Positions 20,971 through 33,591 are shown, counted from the first letter of the stretch. The stretch: DNA of 64,000 nt from Meandrina meandrites (GCA_963693305.1 OY855909.1:6829345-6893344); one strand, 5' to 3'. Notes: generated by a model from the letters alone, not told the origin. Program-made: numbers and translations.

Positions 20971-21325
20971 CCGAAAAATTCCGGTTATAAGCCCCTCCCC
21001 CCCCCCCTCCCCCCCCCCCCCCCCCCCGCTTACAAGCCCTCCCGGTTATAGGCCCATCTACCTAGAAACAAAAACGTACATCCGGTTATAAGCCCCCCAG
21101 GATATAAGCCCCCCTCTGCCGGATGACAGTACTGAACAGGGCTAAACGTTGCTTTATTACGACGTTTTAACTTTTAAAAAAATATATACGTTAACAATGT
21201 CGTGGTTCGTTTCGAAACGCTTTTTTCATTAAGCCCTCCCGGATATAAGCCCCTCCGTTTATAAGCCCACCCAAAACCCCTTACGAAGTTGTATAAACCC
21301 AGGGCTTATAACCGGAATTTTACCG
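20971..21325. mobile_element. TA-flanked MITE (Tc1/mariner-like duplication)
   Basis: The ends CCGAAAAATTCCGG and CCGGAATTTTACCG are inverted and the flank is TA on both sides (20969-20970 and 21326-21327). Uninterrupted sites in other units read cggctactggtttag, which confirms the insertion. The inside repeats cggttataagcccc words in both orientations and has a long C tract at 20999-21027. A TA duplication suggests Tc1/mariner-type mobilisation; no transposase is present. Confidence 0.8.
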
Positions 21326-21327
21326 TA

Positions 21328-22240
21328 TTCGTTTAGTCGCGGTTTTTAGTATACGGCTTACGGTATCTTAATTTGAAGCTGAAAAGGAGAGTCTTCATAC
21401 ACTTTGATTCCCTTTAAAAGCACTTCAAAATCTTATAATTATAATACTTGTAATTTTTTCAAGATCTTTTCACATCCACGAAAAATTGATCGTGACCCGC
21501 TGAACGAAGAAAAGAATTATATGTGATTCACGAATCATCTTGTTTTGCGAAACTTACAGATTATTTTAGTGTTCTAGAAAATCTACATCTTTATTTTCAG
21601 CTCTGTGGTGGCATGTACTAAAACCAGGAACACCGAAACGCACCAGAACAGCCCGGAACACACCCTAACCGCCAAACACATTAACCGCTAACCAAACATC
21701 CCATCGCTAACGTCCAACCCTTTATGTGGTTGGAATTTGAACAGAAAATAACTTTTGTCAGCTATTTCTGTCCCGTGCACGATCTTGACAGACATGATGT
21801 CACGTGATGTGCCACGCGGAAATCAAACAACAAGAGGGGCGGGGAGAGAGAGACCCTGGGAACGAGGTTGCGTGAACGTGAAGACATTTTGGTTATTTTT
21901 CATGACGCGAAAAAAGGCAAAATATTTGGACGTGACAGGGTTTACCAAAGAGATATACGGGGCCCTCTTTAATTTTTTTTCATTTCATTTCACATTATTC
22001 ATGGCGCAACAGTTCGATTTGCCAAATTTCGAATTCTAGAAATCCGCAAATGCCATTTTCGGCAATATCAGAAAAATAAACAATTCTTTTATATTCACTT
22101 ACTTACCTTACCCTTTTTACAGGAACGTGAAAAACATAAAATAAATTCAAGATTTTTGCCGAGGCAAGTACGGCTCTCTTCTATGGGAGTTTTGTGATCA
22201 AACGTACAGTTGGCACAAAATTCGATAAAGTTATTCAAAC
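21328..22240. other. Array left-edge sequence, no gene
   Basis: It first matches the array block that begins tttagtcgcggtttttagta (also at 25548, 33117, 42132 and 52421). Then comes unrelated sequence with agaccctgggaacgaggttg, and then a block shared with 61985-62340 (gacgcgaaaaaggcaaaata). No coding frame of note. Confidence 0.6.
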
Positions 22241-22242
22241 GA

Positions 22243-22322
22243 TTGACTAGCATCTCATCCAGGGGGGAGTAGAAATACTCCTCGACGCTACATGCTACGG
22301 AAAGCGGGATAAGCTCCGGCCT
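22243..22322 (+). mobile_element. 3' fragment of the tRNA-derived SINE
   Basis: Text such as gactagcatctcatcc, ggggggagtagaaatactcc and gggataagctccggcc matches the 3' half of the SINE at 44187-44483, in opposite orientation. The paralogous sites at 38540 and 62335 read ttattcaaacagccttct without it, so it is an insertion of a 5'-truncated copy. Confidence 0.8.
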
Positions 22323-22410
22323 TCTCAGACATAACAGTTATTACATTTAGTAGCAAAAGTAAGAAAGAAGGAAAAATAACTGAGGATATATTGGACACGG
22401 TGAAAGAATC

Positions 22411-22762
22411 CGGTTCATAATCTTGTTTTGCATTTTGCGACGATAACATCATGCCAACATCTACAGGCTGAAAAAAGAACTTAAAATTAAACAGCCGCTT
22501 TATAATAAGCTCTTAAAGTTCTTTTTACGGAAAATTTAATCTTTCTGACCCATCGAGTCTGAAAAATAGAGACAGCCTTACGTCGAGTTCATAATTTTGT
22601 TTAGCGTTTTGCGACGCGAAAGCATCATGCCAACATCTCCGGGTTGACAAAAGAACTTAAAATTAAACAGCCGCTTTACAATAACCTGTTAAAGTTCTTT
22701 TTACGGAAAATTCAATCTTTCTGGCCCATCGAGTCTGAAAAAAGGAGACAGACTTACATCGA
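22411..22762. repeat. Local tandem duplication, 176-bp unit
   Basis: The segment with catcatgccaacatct occurs at 22447 and again at 22623, with matching surroundings (aaacagccgcttta and cccatcgagtctgaaaaa). Other units carry one copy per site. Confidence 0.75.
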
Positions 22763-23424
22763 GTCTTTTATTATTATTTTTTTTTTTTTTGTAAGAGTAG
22801 CTGAACAAACAATCAAAAACCACTCAGATAACGAGTAAATACTAACAGTCTTGGAATAAGTTTGCTTAATAGTATAACAAGCTCAGTAATGGAGATTTAT
22901 ATACCGATCACATCGGCCAGCCGGCTCGAGATATCTAAAAATCTACCTAAGTTACTACTTTCGAACCTTTAGCAGAAATTTAAGAAAATTAATTTTACTT
23001 AAAAATAGCAAGAAAGCATCGATCCATAGAAGATCCTCGATTAGAGTGTGTCAACTACGTTAACCAATCAGTTTTCATCGACATTGTTTAAATGTACACT
23101 CTTCAGTTCTACTCTAAATAGCATTTCTATTGTTTACGTGAGAAAATATTCTTCAGTTTAATTCATAACCTGTTTTGTTTGCCCTTTCTGTGAAGCTTTT
23201 ACGATGCGAGTTATTACAATACGTGCTCTTGTCGTCTGAAGCTGTTCATTCAACTTCCGGGTTGTCATCGTTTCCGGTAGCGAAGTGAATAACTGTTCCT
23301 GCTGTGCTGCGTCAACATCACATCACGTTTGTTGGGAAAATATTGGACATTTGTTTGTCTCCGCTGTTCAATATAAATAATCGTTCAGATCAGTTTTCCA
23401 CCACTACATTCAAAATATGATTTT

Positions 23425-23736
23425 CTATCTGGCTCCATAGCGGAAGGCTTGTAGCCAGAATTTGTCTTCCTCACTCAAATTTTGCGGTCCTGAGAAATGG
23501 GAAGCTCTTGCTAAGAATGACCGAGTTGGTTTCTTCTGCTTCTGAGGAACACTGAGCGAGGATTCTTGCAGCTTGTTAGGTGTCTGATCGTTGGAAACTT
23601 TCGACGGTGTACATTCGCTATCTTCAAGACGTCCTTTCTTTGCATCTCGAGTCCGCCTTCGTTTTCTTCTTGAGAACACAAACGGAAAACATCCGCCAAA
23701 CAACAAGAGGAGAATTGGAATTCCAGGATTTATCAT
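23425..23736 (-). CDS. Small single-pass membrane protein, type 1, unit 1
   Basis: The predicted protein is 103 residues from MINPGIPILLLL, ending FWLQAFRYGAR. A hydrophobic span covers residues 4-21 and is followed by a very basic stretch (RKRRRTRDAKKG), the pattern of a signal anchor with the rest in the cytosol. The tail is polar, Ser/Lys-rich, with SHFSGPQ and a short acidic EEDK. An in-frame Met at 23835 would add 33 residues, but that extension is not open in every copy, so the inner start is preferred. The only type 1 copy lacking the 19-bp duplication that alters the C-terminus. Function unknown; it appears lineage-specific. Confidence 0.6.
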   Translation of the reverse strand: MINPGIPILLLLFGGCFPFVFSRRKRRRTRDAKKGRLEDSECTPSKVSNDQTPNKLQESSLSVPQKQKKPTRSFLARASHFSGPQNLSEEDKFWLQAFRYGAR

Positions 23737-23839
23737 GCTGCTTGGATTGTCCACAGAGACAAAATAATTATTTCGTATCTCGTCAGTTATCAAGAAATTA
23801 AGCTTGGAGTGGTTACTCGGCCTAAAACATTCCACCCTT

Positions 23840-26775
23840 TGATGTGTGTCGTTTTCGCTGAAGCGACGCTCGACATCGTGACCACACGTTTTGAAACCTC
23901 ACAATTATTTATAATTATCGCCTTTTAGCACGTGAGACATAGTAATATTTAAATGGAAGGTTAATTTTTATGGCGATGATATCATCGTTGTATTTTTTTT
24001 TAATTTGATAATTTCCTTTGGTAGCGATGTTGCTTTCCGGGAAGTGTGTTTTTAAAAAATTGTTTCAAAGTCTGTGTATTCCTCGTGTTCCTCGTTGCCA
24101 CCCATTTGTTTTAACCGCCAACCCATTTTGATCTTCGATTGGATCACACTTGCCATAAAGTATTTTTAAAGCACCTATTTCATCCTTTCTTATTACGACC
24201 TGTATAAATTAGCTTTGTAATTTACCAGTATCCGGCTCATTGACTATTTTTTTGGAACTTTACAAAAATTCTACGCTCTTGAAGACAGGAAAATGTGGAC
24301 TTGTCGACGCAATTTGTCAAAGAAATTTTTAATTTGAAAGAAATATAAATTTATTTTCACTCAGCAACTATTTTATTTATCCTTGTTCATGCTTCCACTT
24401 CATTGAAAATGAAATCCCCCAAATAAAAAAAACTAAAGGAGATATTTGGCCGCTGTCAACTCATCCTCGGAGACCCAGGGGCAGTTCGTTGGGGGCGGAA
24501 CGAAGTTAAAACTGCGGGAAAAAAAAACGGTGAAGAAAACTTGGAGCGAAAGCGAGGAGCACCATTGCGGACAGAGTCTTACCACGACAGTTCCAAACAG
24601 CTCTCTGAATGCTGCCCCATGATTGGGCAGAAAAAACCCTTTATATTACCTTGGTATTATTCTGACCAATCGGCGAACAATAACTTTAGAGTCACTTTCG
24701 TGTGTTCTTACACGGCGGTTGTTGTATCGGCCATACTTTCATTTTAATTTACATCAACCTCGTTCCCAGGGTCTCCCCCCCCCAGGGGTCAAACGCTTGA
24801 ACTGTTAGGTTTAAATAAGAAAGATCAGAGCCGTAGGCAGGATTTTGCTTGGGTAGGTGCGAGCACCGGAATGAGCGTCTAGGGGGGATCCGGGGGTATA
24901 TTTTCCCGGGAAATTTTGAAAACTAACGTTGTTGAAGTCCACTATTCCTGCATTCTGAGGGTCATTTTAACCCTCCCTCTCAGATTAAGCGGACCTTTGC
25001 AGCCCGTGACGGGGTGCAGACGCACCCATCGCACCCCCTGCCTACCGCCCGTAGCGGGAGTCCGATATGAGTATGATTACAGACAGAATTCGACGACACT
25101 CAGTCCTATTATCAATTAATCATAAGTATAACAAAATTCGAGAGCAAATTTAGATAAAGCGAAGCCTACTAAGGACATATCATCACTAAGGCAAAAAAAG
25201 GTTTTAGGAATATCAAGGAGTATTTAGTCACAACAAGGAACCAAATAAAGAGCGCGCGCATGCGCAGCACGCGAACTTTGTTATTGGACACCTTTTTATT
25301 GGACACTTTGTTATTGGACACTTTAGCCGCGCGCGCTACAATTTGATAACAAATAGGGCGCGCTAAGAACCAATCAGATTCGAAAATTCTGTTATAGTTG
25401 TGATTAATAATATTATAGTATTAGCTTTTAGTGTTTAGGTCTTTTGAACCATTTATAACGTCTTCTTATAGCATTTTTCAAATTTCATGTTGTAATGTTT
25501 CTAAATATTTTTAAATTTTAAATTTTAATGTTACTCGGCTACTGGTTTAGTCGCGGTTTTTAGTATTCGGCTTACGGCGTCTTAAAAGCTTAGAAGAGTT
25601 TAGCAGTCTTCAAACTGTTTGATTCCCACATCTCATTTTCATTTTACACTGCAAAGAAGTAACTTTGTTCAGTAAAAATGAAAGAAAGACCTTCGGAGTT
25701 TGTATTTCGACTCACCCCACGCAGTCAGTAATTCTTCGCCCTTCGATTGGCGTACGATCAAAAGGGAAAAATCTTCGAATTATTTTTAAAAGGTCCTAAA
25801 ACTTCTATAGATCTTTAATAGTATCTGCAAATCCTATTCCACATTAAGGAAAGAATTTCACTTCTCATTCACAATATTGAACTTTTTTAATTTCCCATTT
25901 CCAATTTCCCATTTCAATTTTTCATTCCCCCATTCCCCGTTTTAGTAACAATAAGCCTGTTGACTATTTTGCGACGAAAACGTAATGTCTGCATCTACGG
26001 CCGACAAAAGAGCAATTAAAGACATAAGACAGCCACATTAAGCTCTTGAAGTTTAATATTTTTACGGAAACTTTACTCTTTGTGGCCCATCGAGTCTGAA
26101 AAAGGGAGACAGATTGACTTCGAGTTTCTGTTTCTTTAAAGAGTTGCTGTACAAACAATCAAAAACCACTCTGGTAGCGAATGAATATTAACAATCTTTT
26201 AAAATTAGACACAGGAATAAGCGTCCTTGACATAACAAGTTTAATCATGCAAATTTACTGTTCCAGTGAGGCAACCGGCTCCAGACATCTAAAAATTTAA
26301 ATGAACTTATAAATTTCGAATCTGCGGCAGATAATTAAGAAAGTTAAGATTTATCTTAAGAAATTTAAATAGCTAGAAAGCATCGATCGATAGGCTAGAA
26401 GACCCTCGATCAGAATGCGTCAACAAATCAGCTTACATCGACATTGTTTTAGTGTTTACTCCTCAGCTTTACCCTAAATAGCATTTCGATTGTTTACGTG
26501 AGAAAATATTTTCCGGATCAGTTTATTTCATAACTTATTTTGTTTGCACTTCTTGTGGAGTTTTTATGCGGTGTTTAACAAGTGCGCTTGTTATTTAATT
26601 TCTGGGTTGTCAATGATCGTTTTCGGCGACGATGTGAAAATAACTGTTCCTCCTTTGCTTCGACAACAACGTTTGTTGTGAAAATCTTGGACATTTCTTT
26701 GTCTCCGCTGTTCAATATAAATAATCGTTTAGATCAGTATTCCACGATATTACGTTTTAAAATATGATAGTCTAT
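23840..26775. other. Unit 1 spacer between the two small genes
   Basis: Blocks at 24180-24760, 25400-25720 and 25960-26570 recur in units 2-4. Unit 1 alone has an insert at about 24822-25065 with inverted gccgtaggcagg and cctgcctac ends, and three tandem ttattggacac words at 25277-25325. A run of gcgcgc/atgcgc words follows ataaagag near 25250. No gene is seen. Confidence 0.6.
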
Positions 26776-27102
26776 CTAGCTCCATAGCGGAAAGCTTGTA
26801 GCCAGAATTTGTCTTGCTCGCTCAAATTTATCTTCGTCGCTCAAATCTTGCGGTCCGGAGAAATGGGAAGCTCTTGCTAAGAATAACCGAGTTGGTTTCT
26901 TCTGCTTCTGAGGAACACTGAGCGAGGATTCTTGCAGCTTGTTAGGTGTCTGATCGTTGGAAACTTTCGATGGTGTACATTCGCTATCTTTAAGATATCC
27001 TTTCTTTGCATCACGAGTCCGCCAGCGTTTTGTTCTTGAGAACACGACGGGAAAACATCCGCCAAACAACAAGAGGAGAATTGGAATCCCAGGGTTTAAC
27101 AT
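26776..27102 (-). CDS. Small single-pass membrane protein, type 2, unit 1
   Basis: The protein is 108 residues from MLNPGIPILLLL, with FGGCFPVVFSRTKRW after the hydrophobic core. This is the only type 2 copy carrying the 19-bp duplication near the 3' end, so it ends FERARQILATSFPLWS instead of FWLQAFRYGAS. The Ser/Lys-rich middle (SECTPSKVSNDQTPNK) is conserved with the other copies. Function unknown. Confidence 0.6.
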   Translation of the reverse strand: MLNPGIPILLLLFGGCFPVVFSRTKRWRTRDAKKGYLKDSECTPSKVSNDQTPNKLQESSLSVPQKQKKPTRLFLARASHFSGPQDLSDEDKFERARQILATSFPLWS

Positions 27103-28345
27103 GCCGGTTGGATTGTCCGCAGAGACAAAATAAATAAATAGTCCGTTCTCGTCAGTTTAGCCAGGGGCGGTTACTCGGCGTGAAAATTCCACACTTCAAT
27201 GTGTGTTGTTTTCGACCGTCACGGGTTTTACCAACGCCCATAGTAATCACCTTTTGGCACTTGAGTCAGAGCAGCATGTAAATGATACGTTAATTTTTAT
27301 GGCGATGATATTTTGGTTGTATTTTTTTTTTAATTTAAAAATTCCATATGTGGCGTGGCAATTTTACGGCAAGTGTGTTTACAATTAGATAAAAGTTCAT
27401 GCATTTCTTGTTAATTGTTTAACGGCCATTCCTCTTATTAACCGCGATCAAACGAAAACAAACCAAAAAAATAACAAAAGTGCTTCCAAAATGTGGTTAT
27501 CATTTTCAGTGTTTAAAGTTCGATATTTTATCAGTATCGGGCTGGTTTATTTAATTTTCTTGGAACTTTACTAAGAAACAGTTCTACGTTCTTGGAGACA
27601 GGGGAATGAGAAAGTAATTTTGTTGAGTTGAGGAGCACTTTGGTAGCAATTAAAAAATCAAGAAACTCTTTTTAATATTTGAAAGAAATATCAATTTAAC
27701 TTTACTCAGCAACTATTTTATCAGTATATTCTTGTTCACACTTCCACCACGTTGTAAATGAGATTCTCCGAATAAAAAGAAAAGCTGAAGGAGACTTTGG
27801 ACCGCTGTCGACTCTGCCGAAGTTTAAATGATTCCGAAAGGAGACAGCGTCCTGGATTCATTCTCTCGTCAGTTTAAGGTCGCACAGGACCCGGCTTGCT
27901 CTCATTATGAATGAGAGCAAAGAAATATGACTAATGAATTAATTAATGAGCAAGGGCCCTTCGCGACCTTCAGCCAGGGGCGTTGACTCGACGTAAAATT
28001 CCACCCTTTAACGTGTGTTGGATTCGTTGAAGCGACGCTCGACATAACTAAAAGCATTTCTCAATTTTAGAAAACTTTTTTAATTCTTGGTTCATGAAAA
28101 TTTATCTCCTGACAAAAGTTCCCAACTGATCTTGATCCCAGAGGGTGGGAAAATGATCCCAAACTTGAACATAAATCAGTTTAACCGTAAAGCTGATTGG
28201 GGAGAGTTTTGCAATTTTTTTATTTCCAAAATAACACTTCTATTTCAGCTTATTAGCTTTTTTTCCGATGAATGACAGTAAAAAAAATAATTTCAACGCT
28301 GTAAATAGAATATTCTGTTGCTTGTAGACTCACGTATGAACTAGT
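27103..28345. other. Unit 1 spacer between type 2 gene and DUF229
   Basis: This is array sequence shared with 35770-36227, 49170-49920 and 54360-55444, including gggtgggaaaatgatccc and the repeated tcgtcagtttagccagggg block. The short foldback at 27876-27970 lies inside it. Confidence 0.6.
27876..27970. mobile_element. Short foldback, about 95 bp
   Basis: The outer arms aaggtcgc and gcgacctt are inverted, continuing inward as ggcttgctc and gagcaagg. An inner hairpin, ctctcatt-atg-aatgagag, sits at the left. A related copy occurs at about 55118-55222, where the inner hairpin is replaced. Confidence 0.55.
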
Positions 28346-29804
28346 CTAGTTATGATGTCCGCAAAAGCAAAACTCCCTTAGATGTGGGTATGAAGTTTTA
28401 ATACAATCCGGCTGAGAACCATAAATATTTATACAGCTGATGTGTTTGCTCACGATAAAATGCCCATCGATGACTTTAACAGACGCCTCGTATATCCCAT
28501 AAGTGGTTTTGTGCGAAATCTAACTTGATAGCTACATTCATTGGGAGTTTGAGATGGCTCGAAATCTGCTTTTCCAAATCCTAAGCCAATTCCATTTTCT
28601 ATGCCGCTAAATGTCCGTACTTTAACACTTGGCATCTCCTGCCAAGCACTTAAAATTTCATCCACTGTGAGTTTTGCGCAAAGATGTCTTACTCTGCAAG
28701 CGCTTATGCGAACATGCGCGTGCGTGATATTGAGAGGCAACCACTGGACACAAGGACAGAAGTACTCAGGAATCTTGGCTTCGTGGCATGTTCGGTTCCG
28801 ATGAATTGGTGAAAACAAGCTTGTTCCCCGAGTAAGGTCCGACCTTGATGGATCTGTAGGGTACTTCAACACATGCATAAAAGTGGCGTGCAAATCCAGT
28901 GGGGTAATAATTACTTTGGTGCTCTGTTCGAGGTTATTCACTAATTGTGGATACTTCATGCGAAAGCTAGCTGGAAGAGCGATGGACAGAAATGGTAACC
29001 GCTCCTCCAGCTTCCCCTGAATTGTGGATCGAAACTCCCCGGTCCGTGCGCCATGGTCTCCCATGACAACGAACATTTTGTCATTCAAAAATCCAGAGTC
29101 CCGGATCGATATGAAAAACTCAAAAAAATCCTGAGCAGCTTCCCCAAGTGGCAGAATAGTGATGTGATGACATGAACTGCTCAAGAATGTAGACCCAAAT
29201 TTACGCGTCTCGGGGTATGCTCTAAACAGGCTTTTCAGGTATTCCAGCTGCAGGGTATGTTGGGGTGAGAATTGATGCATTTATCATGAAGTCCACTGTC
29301 AGGGCTGTGTGGCACCGCTGACCAAAAGGGACGCGCATAGTGGTCGCAAGGTGGTTTGTTAAAACCTGTGAGTCTCATTTTGAAAGCACCTAAAACAAAA
29401 GAAAAAAAACAAGGAAAGATGTAACGATGCAAATATACAATAAATTTGAAGTACCAACCATGTGCACAATACAGGCAAAACCAAAGGGGAAAAAACAGCA
29501 CACGGACTTGCTTACCCACTGGCGGTGCGTCTTCACTAAACAGCGTTGAATATCCATGCTCCTTTAGCGTATCAAAAATGAACGGCCACTCGTCCAAGGG
29601 CCCCGCGCCGTCAAATCCCATTCGGGCTTTGTGAAGTTTACAGTTCTCCTCCACAGTTCCCCCGGTCAATAGCGCCGTGAGCTGAGGCGTGGTTGCTTCA
29701 CCAACAAGAGAAAACCCTTTAAATATGAACGCCTGTAGCTCGTCGCGAAGAAATTTGTATGAGTATTTATCTTTGGTGGATTTTTACCTTCGGATTGTGA
29801 GTTA
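28346..29804 (-). pseudogene. DUF229 pseudogene, unit 1
   Basis: Exon B covers 29389-28346, the intron is 29390-29515 (126 bp), and exon A runs from 29516 up to about 29752. Compared with the copy at 57017-55445 it has a one-base loss near 29265 and an indel near 28500, both frameshifting; it lacks the segment for LRAADHINSLLAEDS; and exon A is joined directly to sequence near the signal exon, so its N-terminal part and the first intron are missing. The GDHG motif and TPLDLHATF remain readable. The signal-peptide-like exon is also split by the 990-bp insertion. It was once the same gene as at 55445 and is now non-functional. Confidence 0.85.
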
Positions 29805-29810
29805 TGGCTG

Positions 29811-30800
29811 GAGGGTATGAATGGGGTTTAGTGTTTAGTGTTATTTGCCCATATTTTTTAGTGTTTGCTGTTATATTGGCATTTTTTTTTTAATGTTCAC
29901 TGTTTCCGGAAGAAATACTGTTAAGTGTTTGGAGTGTCTTTTTGGTCTTATAGCATTGTAAATTTTTACCTGCTCTTCAAAAATCATTAGTAAAATCACT
30001 TGTGAACTTTGACTTTCGATATGTTGGTTGTGGTCTTTTTACACGACGCATAACTGAGTGTTTTGTATACGCAAATCCTTAGGTGTGTCTTTTCACGAAA
30101 TGTAGAATTCTGTTTGTGTTTAAGGTATATATACAGGCATACTTGATTGTAATTGTAAACTCCTTGATGAAGTGTGCGCTAGTAACACGAAACGCGTAGG
30201 AGAACTTAAAATAAAGACGTTTTACAACTCAAGTATAGTTTGCAGAAGTGCTGCTCGCTGGTTTAACTTTAAAAAATAACATATAACTGCCATTTTTTTA
30301 ACATTGAATGCTATTTCTATCCTGTTTCTACAATATATGTAACTCATACCTTGTTAATATATAAATTAGAGTGAACAAGAGGAATTTCTCTCACTAAAAA
30401 ATCGTACCTTAACGCTGTCAGAAATATACCTTTTTTATATGTGAATATAACGAAGAAAAGATAGTAAAACAATTTCGCATTTCTCCTGGGAAATCTTCAA
30501 TATTGTTCAGATACCTTCGAGAGCCTTCTGACGTCTTCAATAGTCCCCGGTGATCATCGTAAGTCTTCGGAAATCTTCTGAAATGATCGAGAATCGTCGG
30601 AAAATGGCGGAAAACGTCTTGATATACGAAAAAATTGTTGGCTTTTGCCAAGCCGTTTTTGTTTCTTTCTGGACAAAATTTACTGTTACAGTGAATTTTT
30701 TTTCTGTTAGTGTTATAATGCTTAAAGTTTTACTGTTTCATGTTGCAGAGCCTAGAAATTAATAGTTTAGTGTTATCGAGGTATCCCCATTCATACCCTC
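29811..30800. mobile_element. 990-bp element with 16-bp inverted repeats and 6-bp duplication
   Basis: The ends GAGGGTATGAATGGGG and CCCCATTCATACCCTC are exact inverted copies. The target TGGCTG is duplicated at 29805-29810 and 30801-30806, and the other units show one uninterrupted gttatggctgcaatg. It splits the signal-peptide-like exon of unit 1 (Met at 30840). No transposase frame is visible. A 6-bp duplication is known for IS3EU-like and some Dada elements; the superfamily is not settled. Confidence 0.88.
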
Positions 30801-30806
30801 TGGCTG

Positions 30807-31577
30807 CAATGCTAGAAACTGCAATTAAGATGAGGAACATTTTGCCAAGCAACCGAAGCTCTGTTCTGGAAAAATATTTTCGGCCTAGCAAGACAGCAAC
30901 AAAGCTTTAATTAATGATTCCTGCTACACCTTCATCTTGGCTGCAACACTGCTACAGAATATTTGCTAGTATTTCTTGGAAACCATTCCGGTGTCTTCAG
31001 AGGAGATTTTTTAGATTAGTTAGTCCAGCTCTTCAGGCTCCCACAGAAAAGCCTTAAAAACCCTTATCACCACCTACAGCTTCTGTATGCAATCTAGCCG
31101 GGGTAGGGGACGGATTGGGTGCCAAAGAGTCTTGGGTAAAAATTTGCAACATTGCATGACATTTCCAACACCAATCGATCTATAGAAGATCCTCCATTAG
31201 AGTGTGTCAACTAGTTTAACTAATCAGTTTTCATCGACACTGTTTAAATGTACACTCTTCAGTTCTACTCTAAATAGCATTTCTATTGTTTACGTGATAA
31301 ATTATTCTTTATAACTTGTTTTGTTTGCGCTTTCTGTGAAGCTTTTACGATGCGAGTTATCACAATACGTGCTCTTGTTGTCTGAAGCTGTTTATTCAAC
31401 TTCCGGGTTGTCATCGTTTCCGGTAGCGAAGTGAATAACTGTTCCTGCTGTGCTGCGTCAACATCACATCACGTTTGTTGTGAAAATGTTGGACATTTGT
31501 TTGTCTCCGCTGTTCAATATAAATAATTGTTTAGATCAGTATTCCACCATATTACGTTTTAAAATATGATAGTCTAT
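30807..31577. other. Unit 1/2 junction
   Basis: The first half of the split signal exon (MFLILIAVSSIAA from 30840) is followed by unit-boundary text (cttgggtaaaaatttgcaac near 31131), then the 3' flank of the unit 2 type 1 small gene. No other gene is seen. Confidence 0.6.
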
Positions 31578-31904
31578 CTAGCTCCATAGCGGAAAGCTTG
31601 TAGCCAGAATTTGTCTTGCTCGCTCATAGTTATCTTCGTCGCTCAAATCCTGCGGTCCTGAGAAATGGGAAAGTCTTGCTAAGAATGACCGAGTTGGTTT
31701 CTTCTGCTTCTGAGGAACACTGAGCGAGGATTCTTGCAGCTTGTTAGGTGTCTGATCGTTGGAAACTTTCGACGGCGTACATTCGCTATCTTCAAGACGT
31801 CCTTTCTTTGCATCTCGAGTCCGCCGGCGTTTTGTTCTTGAGAACACGAAGGGAAAACATCCGCCAAACAACAAGAGGAGAATTGGAATCCCAGGGCTTA
31901 ACAT
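31578..31904 (-). CDS. Small single-pass membrane protein, type 1, unit 2
   Basis: The protein is 108 residues from MLSPGIPILLLL, with the 19-bp duplication and the ending YERARQILATSFPLWS. This copy has the longest upstream open extension (to 32069, 55 more residues). The extension is basic and Asn-rich and is absent or broken in other copies, so it is probably untranslated. The basic cluster after the hydrophobic core is TKRRRTRDAKKG. Confidence 0.6.
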   Translation of the reverse strand: MLSPGIPILLLLFGGCFPFVFSRTKRRRTRDAKKGRLEDSECTPSKVSNDQTPNKLQESSLSVPQKQKKPTRSFLARLSHFSGPQDLSDEDNYERARQILATSFPLWS

Positions 31905-33591
31905 GCTGCTTGGATTGTCCACAGAGACAAAATAATTATTTCGTATCTTGTCAGTTATTAAAAAATTAAGGTTGGAGTGGTTACTCGGCTTAAACATTCC
32001 ACCCTTTGATGTGTGTTGTTTTCGCTGAAGCGACGCTCGACATCGTGACCACACGTTTTGAAACCTCACAATTATTTATAATTGCCACCTTCTAGGACGT
32101 GAGACAAACTATATTTGTATGTAAATGGTAGGGTCATTTTGGTGGCGATGATATCATCGTTGTATTTTTTTTTATTTGATAAATTTTCTTTGGTAGCGTT
32201 GCTGTTTTCCGAGAAATGTGTTTTTAAAAAATTGTTTCGAAGTTTGTGCATTCCTCGTGTTCCTCGTTGCCACCCATTTGTTTTAACCGCCAACTCATTT
32301 TCATCTTCGATTGGATCACACTTGCCAAAAAGCATTTTTAAAACAACTATTTCATCCTTTTTTATTACGACCTGTATTAATTAGCTTTGCAATTTACCAG
32401 TAACCGGCTCATTTACTAAAGTTTTTGGAACTTAAAGAAACTCGTTTATTTGAAAGAAACAAAAATTTGTTTTCACTCAGCAACTATTTTATGTATCCTT
32501 TTTCATGCTTCCTCCTCATTGTAAATGAAATCCCCCAAGGAAAATGAAAAGCTAAAGGAGACATGTGACCGCTCTCAACACATCCTCGGAGACCCAGGGG
32601 CAGCTAGTTGGGGGCGAGAGGAAGTCAAAACTGCGGGAAAAAAAATTGGCGAAGAAAAGTTGAAGCGAAAGCGAGGAGCCCCATTGCGGACAGAGCCTAA
32701 CCACGACAGTTCCAAACAGCTTTCTGAATGCTGCCCCACCATTGAGCAGAAAAAACCTTTGTATTACCTTGGTATTATTCTGACCAATCGGCGAACAATA
32801 ACTTTAGAGTCACTTTCGTGTCTTCTTACACGGCTGTTGTTGTAACGGCCATATATCAACCTCGTTCCCAGGGTCTCCTTCTCCCCCCCTCCCCACAGGG
32901 GTCAAACCCTTGAACCGTTAGCTTTAAATAAGAAAGATGAGGCATCACTTTTCGTAGCTTATGTTATCACTTACAGTATGTGATAGTATTAGCTTTCAGT
33001 GTTTAGGTCTTTTGTGCCATTTATAACGTCTTGTTATAGCATTTTTCACATTTCATGTTGTAACGTTTCTCAATATTTTTAAATTTTAAATTTTAATGTT
33101 ACTCGGCTACTGGTTTAGTCGCGGTTCTTAGTATTCGGCTTACGGCGTCTTAAAAGCTTAGAAGAGTTTAGCAGTCTTCAAACTGTTTGATTCTAGCATC
33201 ACATTTTTATTTTACACTGCAAAGAAGTAACTTTGTTCAGTAAAAATGAAAGAAAGACCTTCGGAGTTTGTATTTCGACTCACCCAGCGTATTCAGTAAT
33301 TCTTCACCCTTCGATTCGCGTACGATCAAGAGAAACAAATCTTCGAATTCTTTCTAAAAGGTCCTTAAACTTCTATAGATCTTTAACAGTGTGCGCAAAT
33401 CCTATTCCACATAAAGGAAAGAATTTCACTTCTCATTCAAATTGACACTTTTTTAATTTCCCACTTTCAATTTTTCATTCCCCATTTCCCCTATTCCCCG
33501 TTTTAGTAACAATAAGCCCGTTGACTATTTTGCGACGAAAACGTAATGTCTGCATCTTTGGCCGACAAAAGAACAATTAAAGACATTAAAC
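31905..33591. other. Unit 2 spacer between small genes, left part
   Basis: The blocks at 32100-32900 and 33000-33590 are shared with units 1, 3 and 4, and include gggtctccttctcccc with a C-rich run near 32875. No gene is seen. Confidence 0.6.
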
